9,620 bases of DNA from Schlegelella_A sp038225015 (GTDB taxonomy: Bacteria > Pseudomonadota > Gammaproteobacteria > Burkholderiales > Burkholderiaceae_C): the NCBI GenBank assembly GCA_038225015.1, contig JBBRFB010000126.1, positions 1-9,620 on the forward strand, given 5' to 3'. The translations under genes and the position numbers were made by a program. A model generated the notes under the pieces. It was given only the letters and a program-made list of their open reading frames with translations. It searched no databases and was not told where the DNA came from. How positions within the stretch are numbered: position 1 is the stretch's first letter; each line of letters starts with the position of its first letter. This document shows, piece after piece, positions 1-5,684 of the stretch.

Positions 1-277
1 CGATGATCACCTCGTTCTCGACCGTGCGGCTGGCCCGCATCACGTCCTTCATCGACGAGGTCTGGATGATCGTCGTCTTCGATCCCGTGCTGCGGCTGAG
101 CGACTGCGACGGCGCGAGCGAGGCGCTGAGAAGCAGGTCGCCCGAGGCATCAGCCGGGTCGACGCCGAGCAGGACGTGCACTTCGGCGGCCTGGCACGCC
201 AACGTGAAGAGCACCGACAGGGCGGCGCCGACGAGCGATCGGCCGGCCACGTGGCGGAGCCGGAGTGATGTGTTCAT
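1..277 (-). CDS. Secreted protein, N-terminal part only; possibly a PhnD-like substrate-binding protein
   Basis: This gene is cut by the left edge; 92 codons are visible with no stop. The ATG at 277-275 is supported by a strong Shine-Dalgarno, AAGGAGAGG, at 283-291, five bases upstream. Residues 1-31 look like a Sec signal peptide: basic start (RLRHVAGR), hydrophobic stretch LVGAALSVLFTLA, and likely cleavage near CQAAE. The Cys there is not in a good lipobox. The mature part begins VHVLLGV and continues through a Ser-rich stretch to SSMKDVMRASRTVENEVII. The short beta strand after the signal peptide, then a segment resembling the 'D.MRA.RT.EN...I' region of periplasmic phosphate/phosphonate-type binding proteins, is the only hint of family. 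That assignment is weak and rests on recall. It lies downstream of the protease gene on the same strand, separated by a terminator, so it is probably its own transcription unit. Confidence 0.72.
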   Translation of the reverse strand, partial: MNTSLRLRHVAGRSLVGAALSVLFTLACQAAEVHVLLGVDPADASGDLLLSASLAPSQSLSRSTGSKTTIIQTSSMKDVMRASRTVENEVII

Positions 278-282
278 GCGGA

Positions 283-291
283 CCTCTCCTT
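283..291 (-). promoter_or_regulatory. Ribosome binding site of the left-edge gene
   Basis: AAGGAGAGG on the minus strand is followed by five bases and the ATG at 277. It is one of the best Shine-Dalgarno matches in the window and fixes the start of the truncated left-edge gene. Confidence 0.75.
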
Positions 292-298
292 GTGGTTT

Positions 299-364
299 GC
301 GATCGCTCGACGATGGGCGCTGCGATCGGGCAGGTAAGCCTGCCGCGCCGCCTCCCAGGCAGGC
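299..364 (-). promoter_or_regulatory. Structured 5' leader of the left-edge gene with competing hairpins
   Basis: In transcript order (minus strand) the segments are GCCTGCC (364-358), GGCAGGC (344-338), CCTGCC (334-329), then CGATCGC (328-322) and GCGATCG (306-300). The middle GGCAGGC can pair with the segment before it (7 bp) or, by six of its bases, with the segment after it (6 bp, 4-base loop), but not both. The last two form a 7-bp stem with a 15-base loop, ending just before the Shine-Dalgarno. This could be a switchable leader or simple chance in GC-rich DNA. It does not match any riboswitch class I can recall. Confidence 0.3.
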
Positions 365-523
365 GCTTCATGGAAAACCCGAGAAGCTTAAGGCGAGGTC
401 GCATCCGACGCTCGCCGGCGCAGAGCCCGAAGCGGAAATTACTTCACGCCTATGGCTCCGGCGCCACAGCCGAGGCCGGCCGGCGCCGACATCAGGCCGC
501 CGCCGGCGCCGTGACGCCGCATG

Positions 524-546
524 AAAACGCCGGCGCAAGCCGGCGT
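524..546 (-). terminator. Rho-independent terminator after the Do-family protease gene
   Basis: On the minus strand, ACGCCGGC (546-539), loop TTGC (538-535) and GCCGGCGT (534-527) form a perfect 8-bp GC-rich stem, followed by TTT (526-524), which makes a four-T run with the last stem base. The stem begins 20 bases after the protease stop codon, the right place for an intrinsic terminator. The U-tract is short, so termination may be partial. Confidence 0.7.
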
Positions 547-566
547 CTCGAGAGGCCGAACGGCGC

Positions 567-2075
567 TCAGCCGAGGCGGACCGGCACGAAGATCTTCTCG
601 CCACCACGCTGGACCAGGAGCGCGACGCTCTTCGGCTTGCCGTCGAGAACGTGGCGAACGTCGTCGATCGACTGCACGCTCTTGCCGTTGATCGCCAGCA
701 CGACGTCGCCCTCGGCGATGCCGGCGCGGGCCGCCGGGCCGCCGACGTTCTCCACCACGAGGCCCGAATCGACCTTCGCCTGCTGCTTCTCCTCGCTGGT
801 GAGCGGCCTGAGCGAAAGTCCCAGTTGCCCGCCCTGGGCCGCATCGCCGGCGTTGGCGACCGTCTCGTCGCTCTTGCCGACGCCGCCCAGCTTGGCTTCG
901 AGCGTGCGCTCGGCGTGCTCACGCCAGACGGTGAGCTTGACGTGCTCGCCGGGTGCCGACATTCCGATAACGCTCGACAGGGTCCCCGAGCGGACGATGG
1001 GCTTGCCGTCGACCTGCGTGATCACATCACCCGGCTTCAGGCCGGCCGCGGCGGCGGCGCTGTCCGGCGCCACGCTCGAGACGAGCGCGCCGTCAACGCG
1101 CTTGAGGCCGAAGGAATCGGCGAGCGGCTGGTTCAGGTCCTGCACGGTGACGCCGAGTCGGCCGTGGCTCGCCTTGCCGGTGGCGACGATCTGGTCCTTC
1201 ACCTTCAGGGCGACGTCGATCGGGATCGCGAACGACACGCCCTGGAAGCCGCCGCTGCGCGAGTAGATCTGGGCGTTGATGCCGACCACGGCGCCGTTGC
1301 CGTCGAAGAGCGGGCCGCCGGAATTGCCCGGGTTCACCGCCGCATCGGTCTGGATGAAGGGAACCACCGCGCCGCCCGGAAGCGACCGGCCCTTGGCGCT
1401 GACGATCCCTTGCGTGGCCGTCTCCTCGAGCCCGTAGGGCGCGCCGATCGCGAGCACGGGGTCGCCCACCTCGAGGTCGCTAGAGGAACCGAGGCGAACC
1501 ACCGGCAGGTCCTTGGCGTCGATGCGCAGCACCGCAATGTCGGTGGTCGCGTCGACCCCGAGGACCTTGGCGCTGTACTCGCGACGGTCGCTCATCTTCA
1601 CGGTCACGTCCTTGGCCTCGCGCACGACGTGCGCGTTGGTGAGGATCAGGCCGTCGTCGCTGATGATGAAGCCCGAGCCCATGCCCTTGAACGGCGTCGA
1701 CGGGCTCCGCTGGCCGCGCTGCTGCAGGCCGGGCATGCCGTGGAAGAACTTGAAGAAGGGATCGTCTTCCATTCCGGGCGGCAGGCCGTCGCCCTCCTCC
1801 ATCGAGGCCTTGTGCATGCCTTCGACGGTGATGCCGACAACGGCGGGCGCCGACTGCTTGACGATCGCGCGGTAGTTCGGCACCCGGCCGCCGGCGACGA
1901 TCTGCGGGCTGAGCGGTGGAACGACACGCTCGCCTTTCTGCGGCGTCGCCGCTGCGGCGGCGACCGTCTTGTCGTCGTGCTTGAGCCAGCTCGGCGTCAG
2001 GTCGAGGGCGCCCGCGGTGCCGACGACCGTCACGCCCGCCGCCAGCAAGGCGGCGCTCAGGGAATTCAGTTTCAT
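567..2075 (-). CDS. degP: Do-family (DegP/DegQ/MucD-like) periplasmic serine endopeptidase
   Basis: This 502-residue HtrA-type protease is predicted to degrade or refold damaged envelope proteins in the periplasm. Residues 1-23 form a signal peptide (hydrophobic SLSAALLAAGVTVVGTAGA). The trypsin-like domain spans about 65-295. Its catalytic triad is complete: His149 (TNAHVV), Asp179 (TTDIAVL) and Ser252 (GNSGGP). A Met/Phe-rich loop (MEDDPFFKFFHGM, about 102-114) sits where the regulatory LA loop lies in this family. PDZ1 covers about 303-397 and PDZ2 about 415-502, ending with the usual SGLVVENV...AGIAEGDVVLAING pattern. The length is normal for the family. The ATG at 2075 follows Shine-Dalgarno AGAAGGAAG (2083-2091) by seven bases. 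It lies 94 bp after the sensor kinase gene on the same strand, with a phased operator array between them. The family is certain; the choice among degP, degQ and mucD as symbol is not. Confidence 0.95.
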   Translation of the reverse strand: MKLNSLSAALLAAGVTVVGTAGALDLTPSWLKHDDKTVAAAAATPQKGERVVPPLSPQIVAGGRVPNYRAIVKQSAPAVVGITVEGMHKASMEEGDGLPPGMEDDPFFKFFHGMPGLQQRGQRSPSTPFKGMGSGFIISDDGLILTNAHVVREAKDVTVKMSDRREYSAKVLGVDATTDIAVLRIDAKDLPVVRLGSSSDLEVGDPVLAIGAPYGLEETATQGIVSAKGRSLPGGAVVPFIQTDAAVNPGNSGGPLFDGNGAVVGINAQIYSRSGGFQGVSFAIPIDVALKVKDQIVATGKASHGRLGVTVQDLNQPLADSFGLKRVDGALVSSVAPDSAAAAAGLKPGDVITQVDGKPIVRSGTLSSVIGMSAPGEHVKLTVWREHAERTLEAKLGGVGKSDETVANAGDAAQGGQLGLSLRPLTSEEKQQAKVDSGLVVENVGGPAARAGIAEGDVVLAINGKSVQSIDDVRHVLDGKPKSVALLVQRGGEKIFVPVRLG

Positions 2076-2082
2076 GGGATTG

Positions 2083-2091
2083 CTTCCTTCT
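2083..2091 (-). promoter_or_regulatory. Ribosome binding site of the Do-family protease gene
   Basis: AGAAGGAAG on the minus strand, seven bases before the ATG at 2075, fixes the protease start. Confidence 0.7.
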
Positions 2092-2098
2092 GGACGGG

Positions 2099-2111
2099 GC
2101 GGAAATTCCGC
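2099..2111. promoter_or_regulatory. 13-bp inverted repeat in the protease promoter/leader
   Basis: GCGGAA-A-TTCCGC is a perfect 6-bp inverted repeat with a one-base centre, lying between the phased operator array and the Shine-Dalgarno of the protease gene. It falls where the -10 element or transcription start should be. It could be a second operator half or fortuitous. No canonical -10 hexamer is obvious in this interval. Confidence 0.3.
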
Positions 2112-2121
2112 ATGCCGCCAA

Positions 2122-2173
2122 GTTAGTCCACACCGGTTAGGGCTCGGTTAGGACTCCGTTAGGCGAAGATTAG
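2122..2173 (-). promoter_or_regulatory. Phased direct-repeat operator array for an OmpR-family regulator upstream of the protease gene
   Basis: On the plus strand, hexamers GTTAGG start at 2136, 2147 and 2158, and ATTAGG at 2169, giving three exact 11-bp steps; GTTAGT at 2122 is 14 bp further out. On the coding strand this reads CCTAAY-N5 repeated, equivalent to CTAAC-N6-CTAAC. Tandem direct repeats at 11-bp pitch are the known binding mode of OmpR/PhoB-type winged-helix dimers, for example PmrA boxes and the TTAAG-N6-TTAAG site reported for BqsR. The array ends 46 bp before the protease ATG, and its distal repeat contains the TAA stop of the sensor kinase gene. I infer that the neighbouring response regulator binds here. 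The -35/-10 pair cannot be placed with confidence; TAACTT at 2125-2120 or the AT-rich stretch around 2103-2107 are candidates. Confidence 0.75.
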
Positions 2174-3525
2174 GAAGCGCGGGAGCTAGGGCCTGTTAAC
2201 GCTATTGGGGAGGCACGCGGCGTTGCTGCCGCCGCGAAGCGCAGGTCGACGCGCAGGCCGCCGCCGGGGGCGTCACCCAGCGACAGCTCGGCGCCGTGGC
2301 GCAGGGCGACGCTGCGCACGATGGCCAGGCCGAGCCCGGTGCCTTCCTCGCCACCGGTCGCGCGGCGGACGAAGCGGTCGAAGATGCGGTCCCGGTCGGC
2401 CGCCGCGATGCCGGGGCCGGCATCGTCGACCCGGAGGGCGGCACGGTCCCCGTCGCGCCAGACCCGCACATCGACGCGGGCGCCGCGCGGCGAATAGCGC
2501 AATGCGTTGTCGACCAGGTTGCGCACCAGCGCGGCGAGTGCGCTCGCCTCGCCGGCGACGACGACGCCGGGCTCGGCGTCGAGCGCGAAGGTGCTGCCGA
2601 GGTCGAGCGCCAGCGGATGCAAGGCTGCGAGCTCCTCGCGCGCCAGTTCGCCGAGGTCGACCGGCTCGAGCGCGCCCGCCGGCGCCCCGGGCTCGCTGCG
2701 CGCCAGGGTCAGCAGCTGCTCGACCAGGCGAGTCGCGCGGTCGATACCGGCGGCGATGGCCTCGACCGCCTCGGCGCGGCCAGCAGCGTCGGGCGCACGC
2801 GTCAGCAGCCGCAACTGCAGCTTCAGCGCGGTCAACGGCGAGCGGAGCTCGTGCGCTGCATCGGCGACGAAGGCACGCTGGCTGTCGAACGACGTCTGCA
2901 GGCGACCGAGCAGCGCATTCAGCGCGCCGGCGAGCGGCGCCACCTCGTCGGGCAGCCCGTCCACCTGCAACGGCGCCAGCGAGCCGCTGTCGCGACTGCG
3001 CACCTCGCGCGCCAGGCGCTCGAGCGGCGCCAGGTTGCGGGCCGCCAGCCACCAGATCGCGAAGGCCGCGAACGGCGCCATGAGGAGCAGCGGCAGGACG
3101 CTGCTCCACGCCGCGTGCGCCGCCCGTCGGCGTCGGATCTCGACCGGCTGCGCCACCTGGATCACCCGCTGCTGCGTCGCAACACTGTAGGTTCGCCAGG
3201 CCTGACCCTGGACCTGCAGCGTGGCGAGGCCGACGACCGCACGCGCCGGAAGCGATGAATGCCGGCGCGAAGCGTAGATGCTGCGGCCGTCGACGGTCCA
3301 GATCTGGACGACGAAGTCGAGCTTCTCGTCGGCCAGCGTCTCCGCCTGCGCCGAGGCGATCTCGCCCTGGTCGCGCAGCGACAGGGCCATCTGCTCGAGC
3401 TGGTAGTCGAACAGCTGCTCGGTCTCCGCCAGGACCCTGCGGTAGGTCACCGCGCCCATCGCCGCGGCGGTCAGCGCCAGCAGGGCCAGCAGCGAGGCGA
3501 TCAGGCGGGCGCGGATCGAGCTCAT
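2170..3525 (-). CDS. QseC/TctE-type sensor histidine kinase
   Basis: This 451-residue inner-membrane kinase is predicted to autophosphorylate and pass phosphate to the response regulator encoded just upstream. TM1 is about residues 6-27 and TM2 about 142-160. The periplasmic part between them begins with VLAETEQLFDYQLEQMALSL, typical of the two-component sensor kinase N-terminal (2CSK_N) region of QseC-like proteins. HAMP follows at about 161-215. The dimerisation helix carries the phospho-acceptor His225 in AAHELRSPL. The ATPase domain has all boxes: N box NLVDNALRYSP (336-346), G1 DDAGPGI (367-373), F box IFDRFV (381-386) and G2 GTGLGLAI (395-402). The last 20 or so residues are a low-complexity tail. 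Its ATG overlaps the regulator's TGA (ATGA, 3525-3522), implying translational coupling. Its stop codon lies inside the first operator repeat of the protease gene. The signal sensed cannot be read from the sequence. Confidence 0.95.
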   Translation of the reverse strand: MSSIRARLIASLLALLALTAAAMGAVTYRRVLAETEQLFDYQLEQMALSLRDQGEIASAQAETLADEKLDFVVQIWTVDGRSIYASRRHSSLPARAVVGLATLQVQGQAWRTYSVATQQRVIQVAQPVEIRRRRAAHAAWSSVLPLLLMAPFAAFAIWWLAARNLAPLERLAREVRSRDSGSLAPLQVDGLPDEVAPLAGALNALLGRLQTSFDSQRAFVADAAHELRSPLTALKLQLRLLTRAPDAAGRAEAVEAIAAGIDRATRLVEQLLTLARSEPGAPAGALEPVDLGELAREELAALHPLALDLGSTFALDAEPGVVVAGEASALAALVRNLVDNALRYSPRGARVDVRVWRDGDRAALRVDDAGPGIAAADRDRIFDRFVRRATGGEEGTGLGLAIVRSVALRHGAELSLGDAPGGGLRVDLRFAAAATPRASPIALTGPSSRAS

Positions 3526-4226
3526 CGCCGCTCGCCTTCGGCCCCGACGAAGTAGCCGACGCCACGCACGGTGCGGATGAAGTCGTTGCCGAGCTTCCTG
3601 CGCAACTGGTGGACGTAGACGGTGACGGCGTTGCTCTCGATCTCCTCGCCCCAGCCGTAGAGCCGGTCCTCGAGCTGGGCGCGCGACAGCACGGCACCCG
3701 GCCGCGTCATCAGCGCCTCGAGCACCGCGAACTCTCGCGCCGAGAGCGTGACCGGCGCGCCGTCGCGGGTCACCCGGTGATCGACCGGGTCGAGGACGAC
3801 GCCGTCACAGACGAGCTGCGGCTCGGCGCGGCCGGCGTGGCGTCGCACGACGGCGCGGATGCGCGCGTTCAGCTCGTCGAGATCGAACGGCTTGACGAGG
3901 TAGTCGTCGGCGCCAGCGTCGAGGCCGGCGACGCGATCGCCGCGCCCGTCGCGCGCCGTCAGCACGATCACCGGCGTCGTGTCGTGGCGGGCGCGCGCCG
4001 CGCGCAGCACCTCGATTCCGTCGCGCGGCTGGACCGCGGTGCCTGCCGCCGCATGGCCAGGCGGCAGCCCGAGGTCGAGCAGCACGAGGTCGAACCGCTC
4101 GCTCGCCAGGGTGCCATCGGCAGCGGCAGCGTCGCGCACCCAGTCGACCGCGTGCCCCTCGAGACGCAGTGCGCGTTGCAGGCCCTCGCCGATCATGCGG
4201 TCGTCTTCGACGAGCAGGAGTCGCAT
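3522..4226 (-). CDS. OmpR/PhoB-family response regulator (QseB-like) with an extra receiver loop
   Basis: This is a 234-residue DNA-binding regulator paired with the adjacent kinase. The receiver domain (1-125) has the acidic pocket E7/D8/D9, phospho-acceptor Asp51 (LLDLGLP), switch Thr90 (VLTAR) and conserved Lys112 (VKPFD). The winged-helix effector domain (about 137-227) has LSAREFAVLEALM, the recognition region VTVYVHQLRRKLG and the final RTVRGVGYF hairpin. Between the Asp51 strand and DGIEVL there is an insertion of about 11 residues (around 56-67, GHAAAGTAVQPR), absent from the standard LPRMDGLEVL form, which explains the length above the usual 220 or so. The start at MRLLLVEDD is chosen because the open frame upstream would run into the divergent dehydrogenase gene. 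There is no convincing Shine-Dalgarno. It probably acts on the phased array upstream of the protease gene; that link is inference. Confidence 0.95.
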   Translation of the reverse strand: MRLLLVEDDRMIGEGLQRALRLEGHAVDWVRDAAAADGTLASERFDLVLLDLGLPPGHAAAGTAVQPRDGIEVLRAARARHDTTPVIVLTARDGRGDRVAGLDAGADDYLVKPFDLDELNARIRAVVRRHAGRAEPQLVCDGVVLDPVDHRVTRDGAPVTLSAREFAVLEALMTRPGAVLSRAQLEDRLYGWGEEIESNAVTVYVHQLRRKLGNDFIRTVRGVGYFVGAEGERR

Positions 4227-4235
4227 AGCCGGACG

Positions 4236-4266
4236 AGGATAGCGCGGCCGTCGGACCGGGCGACAA
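4236..4266 (-). promoter_or_regulatory. Candidate sigma-70-like promoter of the two-component operon
   Basis: On the minus strand, TTGTCG (4266-4261) and TATCCT (4241-4236) are separated by 19 bp, longer than the ideal 17. A start about seven bases downstream would fall within a few bases of the regulator ATG at 4226, which agrees with the lack of a Shine-Dalgarno there and would make the message nearly leaderless. This is tentative. Confidence 0.3.
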
Positions 4267-4289
4267 TGAGGACATGCGACAAGGCCGCA

Positions 4290-4304
4290 CGTCGGGGCCC
4301 GACG
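4290..4304. promoter_or_regulatory. 15-bp inverted repeat in the divergent promoter region
   Basis: CGTCGGG-G-CCCGACG is a perfect 7-bp inverted repeat with a single central base, 49 bp before the NADH dehydrogenase ATG, within the 127-bp gap shared by the two divergent operons. It is suitably placed to be an operator for either side. The CCTAAC repeat seen before the protease gene does not occur in this gap. In DNA this GC-rich, chance inverted repeats are common, so support is modest. Confidence 0.3.
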
Positions 4305-4353
4305 ACCGCGCCGGGCACGCGCCGGCCGCGCTGCCGCTGCGCGCGGGAAGCCG

Positions 4354-5673
4354 ATGACCCGGCCGCGCGTCCTCGTCATCGGCTGCGGCTTCGGCGGCCT
4401 CGCAGCGGTGCGCGCCCTGTCGCGCGCCGACGTCGAGGTCACGCTCGTCGACCGCACCAACCACCATCTCTTCCAGCCGCTGCTCTACCAGGTTGCCACG
4501 GCGGGCCTCAGCGCACCGGCGATCAGCGCCCCGATCCGGCACGTGCTCAGGCGCGAGACCGGGCGCGGCAACCTGACGATCCTGCGCGCCGAGGTCGAGG
4601 ACATCGACGTCGAGGCGCACATCGCCACCCTCGACGGCGGCGAGCGCCTCGCCTACGACCACCTGATCCTCGCCGCCGGGGCAACGCACAGCTACTTCGG
4701 TCACGACGAGTGGGCCGCCGTCGCGCCGGGGCTGAAGACCCTCGCCGACGCGTTCGACATCCGCGCCCGCGTCAGCGGGGCGTTCGAGAACGCCGAGCGC
4801 TCTCCGGAAGGCGACGAACGCGCGGCCTGGCTGACGTTCGCCGTGATCGGCGGCGGCCCGACCGGTGTCGAGATGGCCGGAACGCTGAGCGAGATCGCCC
4901 GCCACACCCTGGCGCGCGAGTTCCGACGCATCGATCCCCAGCGCGCCCGAATCGTCCTGCTCGAAGGTTCCGAGCGCATCCTCGGCGCCTTCCCGGCAGT
5001 CCTGTCGGCGAAGGCAGTCGCGCAGCTCGAGCGACTCGGCGTCGAGGTCCGAACGTCGAGCAAGGTGACCGGCGTCGATCGCGACGGGGTCGACTTCGAC
5101 GCCGGCGCGTCGCCGCAGCGCCTCGGCTGCCGGACCGTGATCTGGGCCGCCGGCGTGGCCGGCTCGCCGCTCGGCGCCGCCGTCGCCCGGCGCACCGGTG
5201 CCCGGCTCGATCGCGCCGGCCGCCTCGTCGTCGAGCCGGATCTCAGCCTGCCCGGCCATCCCGAGATCGCCGTCGTCGGCGACCTCGCAGCGGCGACGAG
5301 CCACGGTCGCGGGGAGCCGCGGCCGGTGCCCGGAATCAGCCCGGCCGCCAAGCAGATGGGCCGTGCCGCCGCCGCCAACCTGCTGCGGCGCCTGCGCGGC
5401 GAGCCGACCCGGCCGTTTCGCTACATCGACTACGGCAACCTCGCCACCATCGGCCGCAAGGCCGCGATCGTCGAGCTCAGCCTGCCACGCGGCCTCGGCA
5501 CGCTGCGCTTCAGCGGCTTCCCAGCCTGGCTCTTCTGGCTCTTCGCCCACATCTATTTCCTGATCGGCTTCCGCAACCGCCTGATCGTCCTGGTCGACTG
5601 GGCCTGGGCGTACTTCACCTACCAGCGCGGCGCGCGGGTCGTTGCCCAGCCGGAAGCGAAGGCGGGCTCCTAG
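4354..5673 (+). CDS. ndh: Type II NADH:quinone oxidoreductase (NDH-2)
   Basis: This is a 439-residue single-subunit FAD enzyme that oxidises NADH and reduces membrane quinone without pumping protons, attached to the cytoplasmic face of the membrane. The first Rossmann fold has VIGCGFGG (8-15), followed by the family-typical NHHLFQPLLYQVATAGLS (36-53). The second nucleotide fold has VIGGGPTGVEMAG (164-176) with acidic E204 at the end of the next strand (LLEGSER), as expected for NADH. GDLA (309-312) contributes to FAD binding, and AAKQMG (331-336) matches the conserved quinone-site helix. The C-terminal segment WLFWLFAHIYFLIGF and an amphipathic tail fit membrane attachment. The start ATG has only a weak, very close GGGAAG upstream; no other in-frame ATG was found. 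The aminopeptidase gene follows after 11 bp, so the two are probably co-transcribed. Confidence 0.95.
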   Translation: MTRPRVLVIGCGFGGLAAVRALSRADVEVTLVDRTNHHLFQPLLYQVATAGLSAPAISAPIRHVLRRETGRGNLTILRAEVEDIDVEAHIATLDGGERLAYDHLILAAGATHSYFGHDEWAAVAPGLKTLADAFDIRARVSGAFENAERSPEGDERAAWLTFAVIGGGPTGVEMAGTLSEIARHTLAREFRRIDPQRARIVLLEGSERILGAFPAVLSAKAVAQLERLGVEVRTSSKVTGVDRDGVDFDAGASPQRLGCRTVIWAAGVAGSPLGAAVARRTGARLDRAGRLVVEPDLSLPGHPEIAVVGDLAAATSHGRGEPRPVPGISPAAKQMGRAAAANLLRRLRGEPTRPFRYIDYGNLATIGRKAAIVELSLPRGLGTLRFSGFPAWLFWLFAHIYFLIGFRNRLIVLVDWAWAYFTYQRGARVVAQPEAKAGS

Positions 5674-5684
5674 AATCGGCCGCC

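Noticed and set aside
439..522. A 27-codon Gly/Ala-rich ORF on the minus strand (MRRHGAGGGL...), which at first sight looks like a bacteriocin-type precursor
   Set aside because: It starts two bases after the terminator T-run, has no ribosome binding site, and its Gly content follows from the CCGGCGCC repeats. No maturation genes are nearby.
567..2126. A 491-codon plus-strand open frame (651-2126) opposite the protease gene
   Set aside because: It is a mirror of the protease codons; the protease on the minus strand has a complete catalytic triad, signal peptide and two PDZ domains.
3522..4460. Longer version of the response regulator starting at 4460
   Set aside because: It would add about 78 residues without homology before the receiver domain and overlap the divergent ndh gene; MRLLLVEDD at 4226 is the standard family start.
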